From Candidatus Accumulibacter necessarius (GTDB lineage: Bacteria; Pseudomonadota; Gammaproteobacteria; Burkholderiales; Rhodocyclaceae), in NCBI GenBank assembly GCA_017302435.1, contig JAFLDL010000014.1:31264-95263 (forward strand): DNA of 64,000 nucleotides, in the 5' to 3' direction. This document shows, piece after piece, positions 1-8,865 of this stretch (positions are counted from its first letter, which is position 1; every line of letters starts with the position of its first letter). The notes under the pieces were generated by a model that saw nothing but the letters and a program-made list of their open reading frames with translations, was not told where the DNA came from and did no database searches. The position numbers and the translations under genes are program-made.

Positions 1-580
1 CGCCTGAATCGACGTAGGCGCGCGCGGTCTCCGGATCGGGCTTCTCGACAAAGCGGTCGAGGGCATAGCCGCCAGCCAGCGGATCGCCGCGGCGAATATA
101 GCCGTAGCCGGTCTCCGGGCGATCAGGCAGGACGCCGAAGGTGACCAGAGCCCCTGCCAGCGCGTGCGGAACGGCCGCCCTGACCGCGTCCTGGAAAGCC
201 GCCACGTCGGCGATCACGTGATCGGAGGGAAGCACCAGAAGCAGGGGAACGGCTTGCTCACGCTGATCGCCAATCGCCTGCAGCGCTGCCGCGGCCACTG
301 CCGGCGCCGTGTTGCGCGCCGCCGGCTCGAGCAGGATATCGGCCTGCAGGCCGATCTCGAGGAACTGTTCGGCAACCAGGAAGCGGTGGTTTTCGTTCGC
401 CACGGCGATGGTCTTGCCGAGTCCGACCAGCCCATCGAGCCTTTTCAGCGTATTCTGGAGCAGCGAGAAATCATCGACCAGGCGGAGAAACTGCTTCGGG
501 TAATGCGTTCTCGACAGCGGCCACAAACGGGTCCCGGACCCTCCACAGAGGATGACCGGACGAATCACAGGGGAGTCCAT
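1..580 (-). CDS. manC: Mannose-1-phosphate guanylyltransferase (GDP-mannose pyrophosphorylase), 3' end missing
   Basis: The protein makes GDP-mannose from mannose-1-phosphate and GTP in the cytoplasm, for polysaccharide or LPS synthesis. Only the N-terminal 193 residues are inside the window. They hold the nucleotidyltransferase signature near residues 11-30 (LCGGSGTRLWPLSR followed by YPKQF), LVLPSDHVI and the FVEKPD motif typical of the ManC/AlgA/CpsB family. A GGAG lies 9 nt before the ATG at 580; an in-frame ATG at 589 is less well placed. It is divergent from waaC. Whether a C-terminal phosphomannose isomerase domain is present cannot be seen, so manC and algA are both possible names. 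Confidence 0.85.
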   Translation of the reverse strand, partial: MDSPVIRPVILCGGSGTRLWPLSRTHYPKQFLRLVDDFSLLQNTLKRLDGLVGLGKTIAVANENHRFLVAEQFLEIGLQADILLEPAARNTAPAVAAAALQAIGDQREQAVPLLLVLPSDHVIADVAAFQDAVRAAVPHALAGALVTFGVLPDRPETGYGYIRRGDPLAGGYALDRFVEKPDPETARAYVDSG

Positions 581-698
581 TTTGCGCATCTCCAGACAGG
601 GCCCAGGGTCAACTCGCCGCGAGGGGATTTGGGAGGCGGCATTATAATGCGCACTTCCCGGGCTACGGCAGCCCGTCTTTCTCGCCCCTGACCCACCG

Positions 699-1652
699 AT
701 GCGCATCCTACTGGTAAAAACCTCGTCGCTCGGTGACGTAATTCACAACCTGCCGGTGGTCAGCGATCTGCACCTGAGCCTTCCCGAAGCGCAGATCGAC
801 TGGTGTGTCGAAGAAGCGTTTGCCGATATCCCGCGTCTCCATCCGGCCGTTGATCACGTGCTTCCGGTCGCCATCCGGCGTTGGCGCAAGCAGCTCGGCA
901 GCCCTGCCACCTGGCGCGAACTGGGCGAATTCCGCCGCCGGTTGGGCGCCACAACCTATGACTTCGTTCTCGACACGCAGGGCCTGCTGAAGAGTGCCCT
1001 GATCGCCCGCCTGGCGACGGGCAAGCGCCTCGGTTACGCGGCCGAGGCGGCGCGCGAACCGCTTGCGGCTCGTTTCTACGACGCCACCTTTGTCATTCCG
1101 CGCAATGCACACGCGGTTGAGCGCAACCGCTGGCTGGCGGCCGCCGCTTTCGACTATCCAGTGGACTTGCCGCTCGATTACGGGATATCGGCGCCGGCGA
1201 TCGACAGCCCTTGGCTCGCGGGCGAACGTCTGGTCATCCTGCTGACGGCCACCAGTCGCGACGACAAGCTGTGGGATGAAAGGAACTGGTGCACGCTTGC
1301 CCAGGCGCTGCTCGAGCGTGGACTGACACCGGTTCTCCCGGCCGGCAATGCGCTCGAACGCGAACGAGCGGAACGGATCGCCGCCGCCGTCGAGGGAGTC
1401 ATTGTCGCGCCGCCACTGACTTTGCTCCAGGTGGCTGCCCTGCTTGCCGGGGCCAGCCTGGCGATCGGGGTTGACACGGGGCTGGCACACCTCGCCGCCG
1501 CCCTGCGGGTGCCGGTCATCGCCCTGTACATCGCCACCGATCCGGCGCTGACCGGCGTCTACGGGACCGGCTTCATCCGCAACCTCGGCGCCACCGGTGC
1601 ACCGCCGTCGGTGGCGGAGGTCCTGAGGGTCGCCGAACAGGCATTGCGCTGA
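699..1652 (+). CDS. waaC: ADP-heptose:LPS heptosyltransferase I
   Basis: This glycosyltransferase family 9 enzyme adds the first L-glycero-D-manno-heptose to Kdo2-lipid A on the cytoplasmic side of the inner membrane. The 317-residue length is normal for WaaC. The N-terminus MRILLVKTSSLGDVIHNLP is the family hallmark, and the sugar-nucleotide site GVDTGLAHLAAAL lies near residue 258. Its stop overlaps the waaA start (TGATG), so the two inner-core LPS genes are translationally coupled. Confidence 0.93.
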   Translation: MRILLVKTSSLGDVIHNLPVVSDLHLSLPEAQIDWCVEEAFADIPRLHPAVDHVLPVAIRRWRKQLGSPATWRELGEFRRRLGATTYDFVLDTQGLLKSALIARLATGKRLGYAAEAAREPLAARFYDATFVIPRNAHAVERNRWLAAAAFDYPVDLPLDYGISAPAIDSPWLAGERLVILLTATSRDDKLWDERNWCTLAQALLERGLTPVLPAGNALERERAERIAAAVEGVIVAPPLTLLQVAALLAGASLAIGVDTGLAHLAAALRVPVIALYIATDPALTGVYGTGFIRNLGATGAPPSVAEVLRVAEQALR

Positions 1653-2926
1653 TGGCGCGCCTGCTCTACTCGCTGCTCTTTTACCTGGCCATGCCGCTGG
1701 TCTGGCTGCGGCTGTTATGGCGGGCACGCCGACAGCCCGAGTACCTGCAGCAACTGGGCGAGCGGCACGGCTTCTACGCCGCGCGCCCGACAATGCCACT
1801 GATCTGGCTGCACGCGGTTTCCGTTGGCGAAACGCGTGCCGCAGAGCCGCTGATCGAATCACTGCTGCGACAATACCCGACGCACTCCCTGCTGTTGACG
1901 CACATGACGCCGACCGGCCGGGCGACCGGTCGCGAGTTGGTGACCCGGCATCCCGGCCGGCTGACGCAGGCTTACCTGCCCTACGACCTGCCTGATGCCG
2001 CTGGGCGTTTTCTCGATCACTTCCAGCCGCAGATCGGGCTCCTGATGGAAACCGAGCTGTGGCCAAACCTGATCGAAGCGGCCCGACGACGTCGTCTGCC
2101 CATGGCACTGATCAACGCCCGCCTGTCGGCCCGCTCGCAGCGGGGCTATCGCCGGCTGCAGCCTCTGATCGGGCCAGCGCTGGCGGCGCTGGGCGCCGTT
2201 GGAGCGCAGACCGCGGCCGACGGCGAGCGTTTACAGCAGATCGGCGCCCGCCAGGTCAGTGTCTGCGGCAACCTCAAGTTCGACGTCACGCCGCCACCAG
2301 AAAAGCTGCAGCTGGGCGCGTCGTGGCGACAACTGCTCGGTAGCCGTCCGGTCTGGCTCGCCGCCAGCACTCGCGAAGGCGAGGAGGCACTGATCCTGGA
2401 CGCTTTCGCCGGGATGGACATTCCCGGCTTGCTGCTGCTTCTGGTGCCGCGCCACCCACAACGTTTCGGCGAGGTCGCCGAACTGATTGCCGAGCACCGG
2501 CTGACGGCCTGCCGAAGAAGCGAAGGGGGCCTGCCAACGAGGGACACACAGGTCTGGCTGGGCGACAGCATGGGCGAAATGGCTGCCTACTATGCGCTGG
2601 CCGACCTCTCGCTGATGGGCGGTACCCTGTTGCCGTTTGGTGGCCAGAATCTGATCGAGGCCGCCGCCTGCGGCTGCCCGGTCCTGCTCGGTCCGCATAG
2701 CTTCAACTTCGCCCTCGCGAGCGAAGATGCCATCGCCTGCGGTGCTGCGCGCCGCGTTCCCGACGCCCGCGCAGCGGCGGCCGTTGCAGCAACACTCTTC
2801 AGGCAGCCGCAGGAACTGTCGGCCATGCGTGTTGCCGCGAGCAATTTCAGTCAGGCGCACCGCGGCGCGACGGCACGCACCGTGGCGCTGATTGCGTGCC
2901 TTATGGCGCCTCGAAAAGCCTATTGA
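1652..2926 (+). CDS. waaA: 3-deoxy-D-manno-octulosonic acid (Kdo) transferase
   Basis: The enzyme transfers Kdo from CMP-Kdo to lipid IVA at the inner membrane. The 424-residue length is typical. A hydrophobic N-terminal anchor (about residues 3-20) is followed by the conserved WLHAVSVGETRAA motif near residue 52, LMETELWPNL near 131 and GGTLLPFGGQNLIEAAACG near 325. It starts within the waaC stop codon and its last 26 nt overlap the 3' end of the convergent tolC gene. Confidence 0.93.
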   Translation: MARLLYSLLFYLAMPLVWLRLLWRARRQPEYLQQLGERHGFYAARPTMPLIWLHAVSVGETRAAEPLIESLLRQYPTHSLLLTHMTPTGRATGRELVTRHPGRLTQAYLPYDLPDAAGRFLDHFQPQIGLLMETELWPNLIEAARRRRLPMALINARLSARSQRGYRRLQPLIGPALAALGAVGAQTAADGERLQQIGARQVSVCGNLKFDVTPPPEKLQLGASWRQLLGSRPVWLAASTREGEEALILDAFAGMDIPGLLLLLVPRHPQRFGEVAELIAEHRLTACRRSEGGLPTRDTQVWLGDSMGEMAAYYALADLSLMGGTLLPFGGQNLIEAAACGCPVLLGPHSFNFALASEDAIACGAARRVPDARAAAAVAATLFRQPQELSAMRVAASNFSQAHRGATARTVALIACLMAPRKAY

Positions 2927-4256
2927 TCTGTTCGAGGTCGGTCTCGGCAAGCGAGCCGACCGCCGCCTTCAGCTTCAGCTGGGCGAGCAGGGTATTGAAG
3001 CGCGCCCGGGCCAGATCGCGCCGGGTGACGTAGACCTGGTTCTCGGCGTTGAGCACGTCGATGTTGATCCGCACCCCGACCTCGTAACCCAGCCGGTTCG
3101 ATTCCAGCGAGCTGAGACTCGATACCAGCGCCGCCTCGAGCGCCCGGATCTCGGCGAGGCCATTGACCACGCCAAGGTAGGACTGACGAGCGCCGAGCGC
3201 CGAGTTGCGCTTCTCCTTGGCGAGCGTCGCCAGCTCGGCGTCACGCCGGGCGATGGCTTCACGGGTCCTCGAGTTGACCGCGCCCCCCTGAAAGATCGGG
3301 ATATTGAGCTGCAGGCCGACCTGGCGCGTCGTCGTGTCGATTTCACCGAGTCCGGACTGGCCGGGGCCATTGTTCTGGCCGTAGTTGGCGACCACATCCA
3401 GCGTCGGGTAGTGTCCAGCACGGTTGATCTCGACCGCCTTGCCGGCTGCCTCGGCCGCCGCCTGTTGCGCCTGAACGACAAAACTATCGCGTTCGGCGGC
3501 CTCGACCCACGGATCCATGCTGGCCGGTTGCGGTGGCTCCATGACCGCCTTCGGCTTGAGGCGACTGAGTTCGCCAGGATCCCTGCCGATCAGGACACGC
3601 AACGCATAACGCCTCACTTCAAGCTCGTTATCGGCGGCAATCTCCTGCGCCGTCGCCAGGTCGAAGCGGGACTGGGACTCGTAGCTATCGGTGATGGTCG
3701 CCGTGCCGACCTCGAAGTTCTTCTTCGCCTGCTCAAGCTGCTGCGCGATCGCCGTCTTGTTGGCCTGCACGGCGCGCAGGTTCTCGATCGCGACGAGTAC
3801 GTCGAAGTAGGCCTGCGCGACGCGCAGAATCAGATCCTGCCCCGCCTGGGCAAAGGTCGCCTCGGTCTGCATCACCAACAGCTTGGACTGGCCGTACTGG
3901 GCGAAATTCTGCCAGCGGAACAGCGGTTGCGTCAGGTTGACGTTGTAGGCGTTGCTGTTGAAACGGTTTCGGGTGCTGGTGTTGGTGTTGATGCCGAGGC
4001 TATTGATTCGGGTGTCAAAGCTGGCGTCATTGGCGAAGGTGTTGCCGGTCGCAGCAATCGTCGGCAGCAACCCGGCGAGCGCCTGCGGCAGTTTCTCGCG
4101 CCCGGCTTCTGCATTCGCACGCGCCGCCGCGTACTGAGCGTCGTAGGACAACGCCTCGCGATAGACCTGCACCAGGTCGGCGGCACACGCGGGCACAGCA
4201 GAGAGGACTGCCGCCAGCACGAAGCTGAACCGGCCGGCGCTGAATCTCAGAGACAT
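2901..4256 (-). CDS. tolC: TolC family outer membrane channel protein
   Basis: This is the outer-membrane and periplasmic exit duct for type I secretion and RND or ABC efflux pumps. The 451-residue protein begins with a Sec signal peptide ending near ACA-ADLVQVYREAL. It has two outer-membrane efflux repeats (about residues 28-215 and 245-440) with the usual long, Ala- and Gln-rich coiled-coil helices, for example SRTREAIARRDAELATLAKE. The length matches the family. It lies 36 nt downstream of the Pcm-like gene on the same strand, so the two are probably one transcript. The 3' end overlaps waaA by 26 nt. Confidence 0.92.
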   Translation of the reverse strand: MSLRFSAGRFSFVLAAVLSAVPACAADLVQVYREALSYDAQYAAARANAEAGREKLPQALAGLLPTIAATGNTFANDASFDTRINSLGINTNTSTRNRFNSNAYNVNLTQPLFRWQNFAQYGQSKLLVMQTEATFAQAGQDLILRVAQAYFDVLVAIENLRAVQANKTAIAQQLEQAKKNFEVGTATITDSYESQSRFDLATAQEIAADNELEVRRYALRVLIGRDPGELSRLKPKAVMEPPQPASMDPWVEAAERDSFVVQAQQAAAEAAGKAVEINRAGHYPTLDVVANYGQNNGPGQSGLGEIDTTTRQVGLQLNIPIFQGGAVNSRTREAIARRDAELATLAKEKRNSALGARQSYLGVVNGLAEIRALEAALVSSLSSLESNRLGYEVGVRINIDVLNAENQVYVTRRDLARARFNTLLAQLKLKAAVGSLAETDLEQINRLFEAP

Positions 4257-4292
4257 GAGGCTAACTCACTTGCATCGAGAGCGGATCCGGCG

Positions 4293-4958
4293 TCAGAAGA
4301 CGAAGCTCTGACGCTTCCTGGTCGTCAGCGCCGCGACCACGGTTTCAAAGAGGTTGATCGTGTTGAACGCCTGCTCATCGGTGCGGATGATAAGCCGTGC
4401 GTCCATCACCGGTGGCTCGCCGATGAATGCTGCCAGGCGGCCGCCGATCTTCAACTGCTGCAGAAAGGCTTCGGGTAGTTCGGGCAGAGAGCCTGAGATG
4501 ACGATGACGTCGTAGGGTGAGTGGACAGGCCAGCCCTGTGACGCATCCCCCGTTTCCACGCTGACATTGGCGACGCCGGTCCGCTGCAGAGTGTGTCGGG
4601 CATTCTCGGCCAATTGCGGATCGATCTCGACGCTATACACATACTCGGCCTTCGAGGCCAGGAGAGCGGCCATGTAGCCGCTGCCAGTACCGACCTGAAG
4701 CACGATATCGGTGTTTCTGATTGTCACTTCCTGCAGAATCCGGGCCTCGATTTTCGGCTGCAGCATCGTCTGGCCGTTGCCGATCGGCAACTCAAGGTCA
4801 GCAAACGCCAGCGCCTTCAACGCGTCCGGAACGAAGTCTTCGCGCTTGACCACCGCCAGGATTCCCAGCACTTCGGAATCCAGCACTTCCCAGGGGCGTA
4901 TCTGTTGCTCGATCATGTTGAATCGGGCCTGTTCCATATCCATCTTCACCGCAGCCAT
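4293..4958 (-). CDS. Protein-L-isoaspartate O-methyltransferase-like SAM methyltransferase
   Basis: The 221-residue protein has the Pcm fold. The N-terminal FNMIEQQIRPWEVL segment is followed by the SAM-binding loop VLQVGTGSGYMAALLAS and an acidic SVEID strand end. It would methylate isoaspartyl residues or a related acceptor, but it is more divergent than the second Pcm in this window (22421-23095) and its substrate is uncertain. The ATG at 4958 has GAGGA 5 nt upstream and is preferred to an in-frame GTG at 4973. It precedes tolC on the same strand, and a perfect palindrome sits about 20 nt before its start. Confidence 0.82.
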   Translation of the reverse strand: MAAVKMDMEQARFNMIEQQIRPWEVLDSEVLGILAVVKREDFVPDALKALAFADLELPIGNGQTMLQPKIEARILQEVTIRNTDIVLQVGTGSGYMAALLASKAEYVYSVEIDPQLAENARHTLQRTGVANVSVETGDASQGWPVHSPYDVIVISGSLPELPEAFLQQLKIGGRLAAFIGEPPVMDARLIIRTDEQAFNTINLFETVVAALTTRKRQSFVF

Positions 4959-4978
4959 AGCATTCCTCGTCACAATTG

Positions 4979-5002
4979 TAATATTAGCACAATCTAATAT
5001 TA
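4979..5002. promoter_or_regulatory. Perfect 9-bp inverted repeat upstream of the pcm-like/tolC pair (candidate operator)
   Basis: TAATATTAG and CTAATATTA are separated by 6 nt (CACAAT), giving a 24-bp AT-rich dyad in a GC-rich genome. Its edge is 21 nt before the start codon at 4958. The size and symmetry suit a dimeric repressor of the TetR or MarR type, and these often control TolC-linked efflux. The regulator is not encoded in the window and its identity is unknown. Confidence 0.5.
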
Positions 5003-5055
5003 TTTCTCGATCGGCAGATTATACCTTGTAACGGGAGACGCTCGCTTACCGCAAG

Positions 5056-5065
5056 CCCGATCAGG
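5056..5065. repeat. Left 10-bp target duplication of the ISAs1-type element (CCCGATCAGG)
   Basis: The same 10 bases occur at 9358-9367, directly outside the opposite end of the element. Target duplications of 8-10 bp are usual for ISAs1-family elements. Confidence 0.82.
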
Positions 5066-6482
5066 CAGGGTGGATTTGTCCTTCTGGTCAATAGTTAAAG
5101 AATCCGTGGGTTAGGTGCCGGCTATGGACATCGGGTAAGGGTGTCTGTATAAAGGGCGGATGGAAGCGGAACTGGATGCGTTGCGCGTGCGCCCGATCGA
5201 GAAGAGCGAGGAGGGTCGCTATCGGGAGTTGATGGCGCAACACCACTATCTGGGCGATCTGGCGAAGATCGGCCACACGCTATGGTACGTCGCTACCAGC
5301 GGCGAGGACTGGGCAGCCCTGCTCAGTTTTTCGGCCGCGGCGTGGAAATGTGGGGTTCGGGATCACTGGATCGGGTGGGATTTCCGGCATCAGTATGATC
5401 GTCTGGGGTTGATCGCCAACAATAGCCGTTTTCTGATTCTGCCTGACTGGCACCGCCCGAATCTGGGTTCGAAAGTCCTTTCGCTGTGCCAGGAGAGGAT
5501 CGTCGCGGATTGGCAGGATCGTTTCGGCAAGCGGATCCTCCTGCTCGAGACCTTTGTCGATCCTTCGCGTTTTCAGGGAACGGTCTACCGGGCCGCGAAC
5601 TGGACGTGCCTGGGGCTGACCCAGGGGTTTCGTCGTACCCGTGCCGGGTACACGGCCCACTCGGAGTCCCCCAAGCTGGTTTTCGTCAGGCCGCTGCAGC
5701 GCGATGCGCCAGCCCAGCTTTCGCGCTCGTTTCTCCCCCCCGCCTATGCTCAAGGAGTGCCCCGAATGATGCTCAGCGCCGAACAGATGCGTCTGCTTCC
5801 CGACTTCTTTGCCGCCATCCCGGATCCGCGGCGCGCTCAAGGCAAGCGCCATCCTCTGCCGAGCGTGCTGGCTATGGCGACGGCCGCAACCCTGTGCGGG
5901 ATGCGCGGCTACAAAGCCATCGCCGGTTGGGCGAAAGACCTCAAACCGCGAGCGCGCGAACGCTTTCGCTGTCGTCGCGAGAAGGGGATCTACCGCGTGC
6001 CGAGTGAATTCATCTTTCGTGACGTCTTGATTCGTGTCGATCCGACTGCGCTGGATGAGGCCTGCCGGCAGTGGAACCAAGCGTACGCGCGCGACGACAA
6101 GAGTATGGCCGTGGATGGCAAGACAATGCGCAACGCCAAGGATGAACAGGGGGCGCAAACGCATATCATGAGCGTCGTTGGTCATGAGACTGGCACCTGT
6201 CACACCCAAAAAAAGTCGGCACATTGCCCGTAGAAGACCAGGAAGAAGCCAAGCAAACCAATGAGATCGGAATGTTCATCCCGCTGCTCGACGGCATCGA
6301 CATTCAGGGGAAGGACATCACCGCCGATGCGCTCCTCACGCAGCGCAAGCTGGCCGCGTATGTGGTGAGCCGGGAAGCCCACTACCACTTCACCGTCAAA
6401 GGCAATCAGCCCACCCTGCAGGCCGATATCGCGCTCCTTTTTCAGAATCGACAGGCGTCCGACCAGGTAGTCGTGTCACCCC

Positions 6483-6492
6483 CCTGATCATG
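6483..6492. repeat. Left 10-bp target duplication of the nested IS (CCTGATCATG)
   Basis: This direct repeat recurs at 8866-8875. In the reconstructed ISAs1 frame the sequence encodes the P-D-H of a PDHGRIE segment, which confirms it was target DNA before insertion. Confidence 0.85.
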
Positions 6493-6527
6493 CTGTGGTC
6501 CTTACCCTCACTTGACTCCGTCGCCAC

Positions 6528-8813
6528 TCAAGGCGCTTGGGGGGGCGACAGATAGCCTTCGGGGTAGGAGCGCCAGATTCGAGGCGGAGGTGAGCGGGTG
6601 AAGATGTTGTACATCTGGACGGCCACGTCGAGATGCTGCAGACCCCGCCAGAGCACCTGGGTGCCGGGCGGGCCATCGCGGCGACGTCCGAGGTGGCCAC
6701 CCATCTTCGCCAGCATGCGCACCGCTTGGGCCATGCTGGGGGGTTCATCGGGGGGTAGCGAGGTCTGGTAGTGATAGCAGTGCAGGGCCTTCCATTCCAC
6801 TTCTTCGAAGAAGACAGTGCATGGGTGATCGGGGACCTCGCGCCCGAGCATCGTCAAGTGGTAGATGCGCCACGCCACCACCATGTCGATCCCCAGGCAC
6901 GCCTGCAAACGCGTGGCGGTGCCGAGTTGGCGGTCCTTGATCCGACAGCCGCTCTTCAGGGTGCGGTGGAAGACCTCGATCCCCCAGCGTGCGGCGTACC
7001 ACTCGGCGCGTTCAACGGCATCGTCGAAGGTATGAACCGGCACGCTGGTCAGCAACATCCACTCGATTGGCTCGGGATCGTCAGTGTTCTCTTCGCGTAG
7101 ATGAACCGCCCACAGATCAACCGCCGGCAGGCGACTACCGCGCGGCGGCTGCAGCGTCACTTCGGCGAAGCGCACGGCTAGCACCACCGTACGCGCCGAG
7201 CGGTTGCCCCGCCGGGGAATGCGCAGTGTGATTTCGCCGACGGGCGACTGGCGGCTGATGACGTCCCACAGGGCTTCGTTCTCCACTCGCCGCTGGCGGG
7301 TACGCTCGGCCCGCACCAGCAACTTCGGTCCTGCCGGATCGCGCGCGGCCAGCGCAAACAGATCATGAATGTCCGACTCACGATCACCCATGCTCACCAA
7401 CAGGGTTTCCGGGCACAGCGCCTGGACTTCAGCCACCCGAGCGAAGCTGTTCAGCCACTTCATGCTCTCCTTTTCCTCGATCGGCAGATGCTTTCGCTCC
7501 TCGCTCTTGCCGTGCTCGTCGGGTTCGCGTGCCCAGCACTGGGCGTCGAGGATGCCGAGCGGAGTCCCCTCGACGCTGAACGCCACGGTGTCGTGCAGCA
7601 TCAAGCCGACGGCCTGGTCGCGCGTGGTGTTGACTGGGCCCAGTCCTTCGGTTGCGGGATGATGCGAATAGTTGAGCGTCGTCGTATCCTGCGGGACCAG
7701 GACGATTCGGTGCGCTCGAATGCGCTCGATGGTCGCTTCGATGTGCGGGGTGAGAATCGCTTGCAGGTTCACCTGGCGGTTACGGAGAAAGCGATAAGCG
7801 GCCAGCGTACCGGCGCGCGAAGCGCAGGCTTCGGGTACATTCGCCTGTGGGCGATGGCAGAAGTTGAGCGCAAGGGAAATCAAACGTCGTTTGAGGCGCT
7901 CATCGTACCAGCGAACGGTGGCAAACTCTCCTTCCGCCCAGTTGCTTGCCGGCACACGGGGCGGGGTGTTCAGGCCATCGCGGGGTTTGGCGGACAGCAA
8001 CTCGCGCCATTCGCTGTGCAACGGCAGGAGGAAGATCTGTTTGGCGACCCCATCACGGCGCCCCGAGGTGGTCCCGACGTCGATCCAGTTGGCCGCGCGG
8101 TAGCAGTGGCCGGAAAAGCGCGTCGGATCGACGAAGGTCTCCAGCAACAGCGGTCGCACGCCGTAGCGCGTTTCCCAGTCGGCCGGCAGTCGCCGGCTCG
8201 CGAGTCCAAGCACGTGCGAGGCGAGATTCGGCACCTGCACGCCCGGCCGGATCAGGAAGCGGGCATTCGCCACGACCCGCCGCAGGTTGTGCCGACGCGC
8301 GGCATCCTCCCAGCCAATCGCCTGGTCACGCGCCTTCATGGCCCAACTCGCCGAGGTGAAGGCGAGAGCGCCCAGCCAGCCGTAAGGCTCGCAGCGCACC
8401 AGGTAGCGCAACTGCGCACCACACAGCGGCTGCTCGCCCAGGTAGTGCTCGCGCGCTATCAGTGCGCGCCAGGTTTGTGCTTCCCGACTCCCCGCCTCGA
8501 CGGCAACCAACTCCACGGCACCCAGCGCTGCCAGCGGCCCACTGAGGCGGAGGTCTTCCACTGCCCGCGTGGTCGGTTGGCGTGGCGTGAATCGGGCCCG
8601 GACGGCGGGAAGCTCAATGACCTGGCGCCGCACGAGCTGTGCCAACGCTTTGCGGCAGCCGCCTTCCTGCCAGCCGCCCGTCGCGGTACGCCAATCGAGC
8701 CACTCGCAAACCCGGCGCGACAGCGCCCGACGCGATATCTCCGGCACCGACGTGACGACCTCCCGGATTCGATCCAGAAGGTCAACGGAGAATTCCTGGC
8801 CGCACAGACGCAT
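6528..8813 (-). CDS. IS4-family (Tn5-like) transposase with an N-terminal DUF4338 (DruA-like) domain
   Basis: The 761-residue protein has three parts. Residues 1-95 look like a helical DNA-binding extension. Residues 100-275 are a DUF4338 domain with EHYLG (122-126), ETFVDP (225-230) and YRAANW (238-243). From about 290 a complete Tn5-type transposase follows, beginning WAEGEFATVRWYDERLKRR. Its catalytic motifs are DTTTLNY (first Asp), SMGDRESD (second Asp) and WGIEVFHRTLKSGC (the Y(2)R(3)E(6)K glutamate region). It is intact, so the element may be active. Tn5 transposase alone is 476 residues; the extra 285 or so residues are the fused part. DUF4338 is known from the Druantia phage-defence protein DruA. 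Confidence 0.87.
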   Translation of the reverse strand: MRLCGQEFSVDLLDRIREVVTSVPEISRRALSRRVCEWLDWRTATGGWQEGGCRKALAQLVRRQVIELPAVRARFTPRQPTTRAVEDLRLSGPLAALGAVELVAVEAGSREAQTWRALIAREHYLGEQPLCGAQLRYLVRCEPYGWLGALAFTSASWAMKARDQAIGWEDAARRHNLRRVVANARFLIRPGVQVPNLASHVLGLASRRLPADWETRYGVRPLLLETFVDPTRFSGHCYRAANWIDVGTTSGRRDGVAKQIFLLPLHSEWRELLSAKPRDGLNTPPRVPASNWAEGEFATVRWYDERLKRRLISLALNFCHRPQANVPEACASRAGTLAAYRFLRNRQVNLQAILTPHIEATIERIRAHRIVLVPQDTTTLNYSHHPATEGLGPVNTTRDQAVGLMLHDTVAFSVEGTPLGILDAQCWAREPDEHGKSEERKHLPIEEKESMKWLNSFARVAEVQALCPETLLVSMGDRESDIHDLFALAARDPAGPKLLVRAERTRQRRVENEALWDVISRQSPVGEITLRIPRRGNRSARTVVLAVRFAEVTLQPPRGSRLPAVDLWAVHLREENTDDPEPIEWMLLTSVPVHTFDDAVERAEWYAARWGIEVFHRTLKSGCRIKDRQLGTATRLQACLGIDMVVAWRIYHLTMLGREVPDHPCTVFFEEVEWKALHCYHYQTSLPPDEPPSMAQAVRMLAKMGGHLGRRRDGPPGTQVLWRGLQHLDVAVQMYNIFTRSPPPRIWRSYPEGYLSPPQAP

Positions 8814-8819
8814 GCACAG

Positions 8820-8848
8820 AGCTTAGCGCTCACGGCTAACGGAGTCAA
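8820..8848 (-). promoter_or_regulatory. Promoter inside the right terminal repeat of the nested IS
   Basis: Read on the minus strand, TTGACT (8848-8843) is followed 17 nt later by TAAGCT (8825-8820). The expected start site is near 8813, which is the A of the transposase ATG, so the transcript would be nearly leaderless. The -35 box lies in the inverted repeat, so transposase binding to the end could repress its own gene. Confidence 0.5.
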
Positions 8849-8865
8849 GTGTGTCGGCGGTTCAG

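Larger units (their letters stand above)
6493..8865 (-). mobile_element. Tn5/IS50-like (IS4 superfamily) insertion sequence with a DUF4338 transposase
   Basis: The element is 2373 bp. The ends begin CTG, as in IS50, and share CACTTGACTCCGT just inside. The left end reads CTGTGGTCCTTACCC and the right end, read inward, CTGAACCGCCGACA. The flanks are exact 10-bp duplications (CCTGATCATG). It carries one gene, on the minus strand, that fills nearly the whole element. The IS inserted into the ISAs1-type transposase gene, so it arrived later. Confidence 0.88.

Noticed and set aside
708-2108. 466-codon frame antisense to waaC-waaA
   Set aside because: Composition is Arg/Ala/Gly-rich with no motif; waaC and waaA are unmistakable on the other strand.
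2892-4478. Long open frame (528 codons) opposite tolC and the pcm-like gene
   Set aside because: It is a mirror of high-GC codon use in tolC. The encoded sequence has no domain, and the tolC strand has a signal peptide and family motifs.
5160-5760. A Druantia defence system
   Set aside because: DUF4338 is present, but the DruE helicase and other Druantia genes are absent and the domain is fused to transposases.
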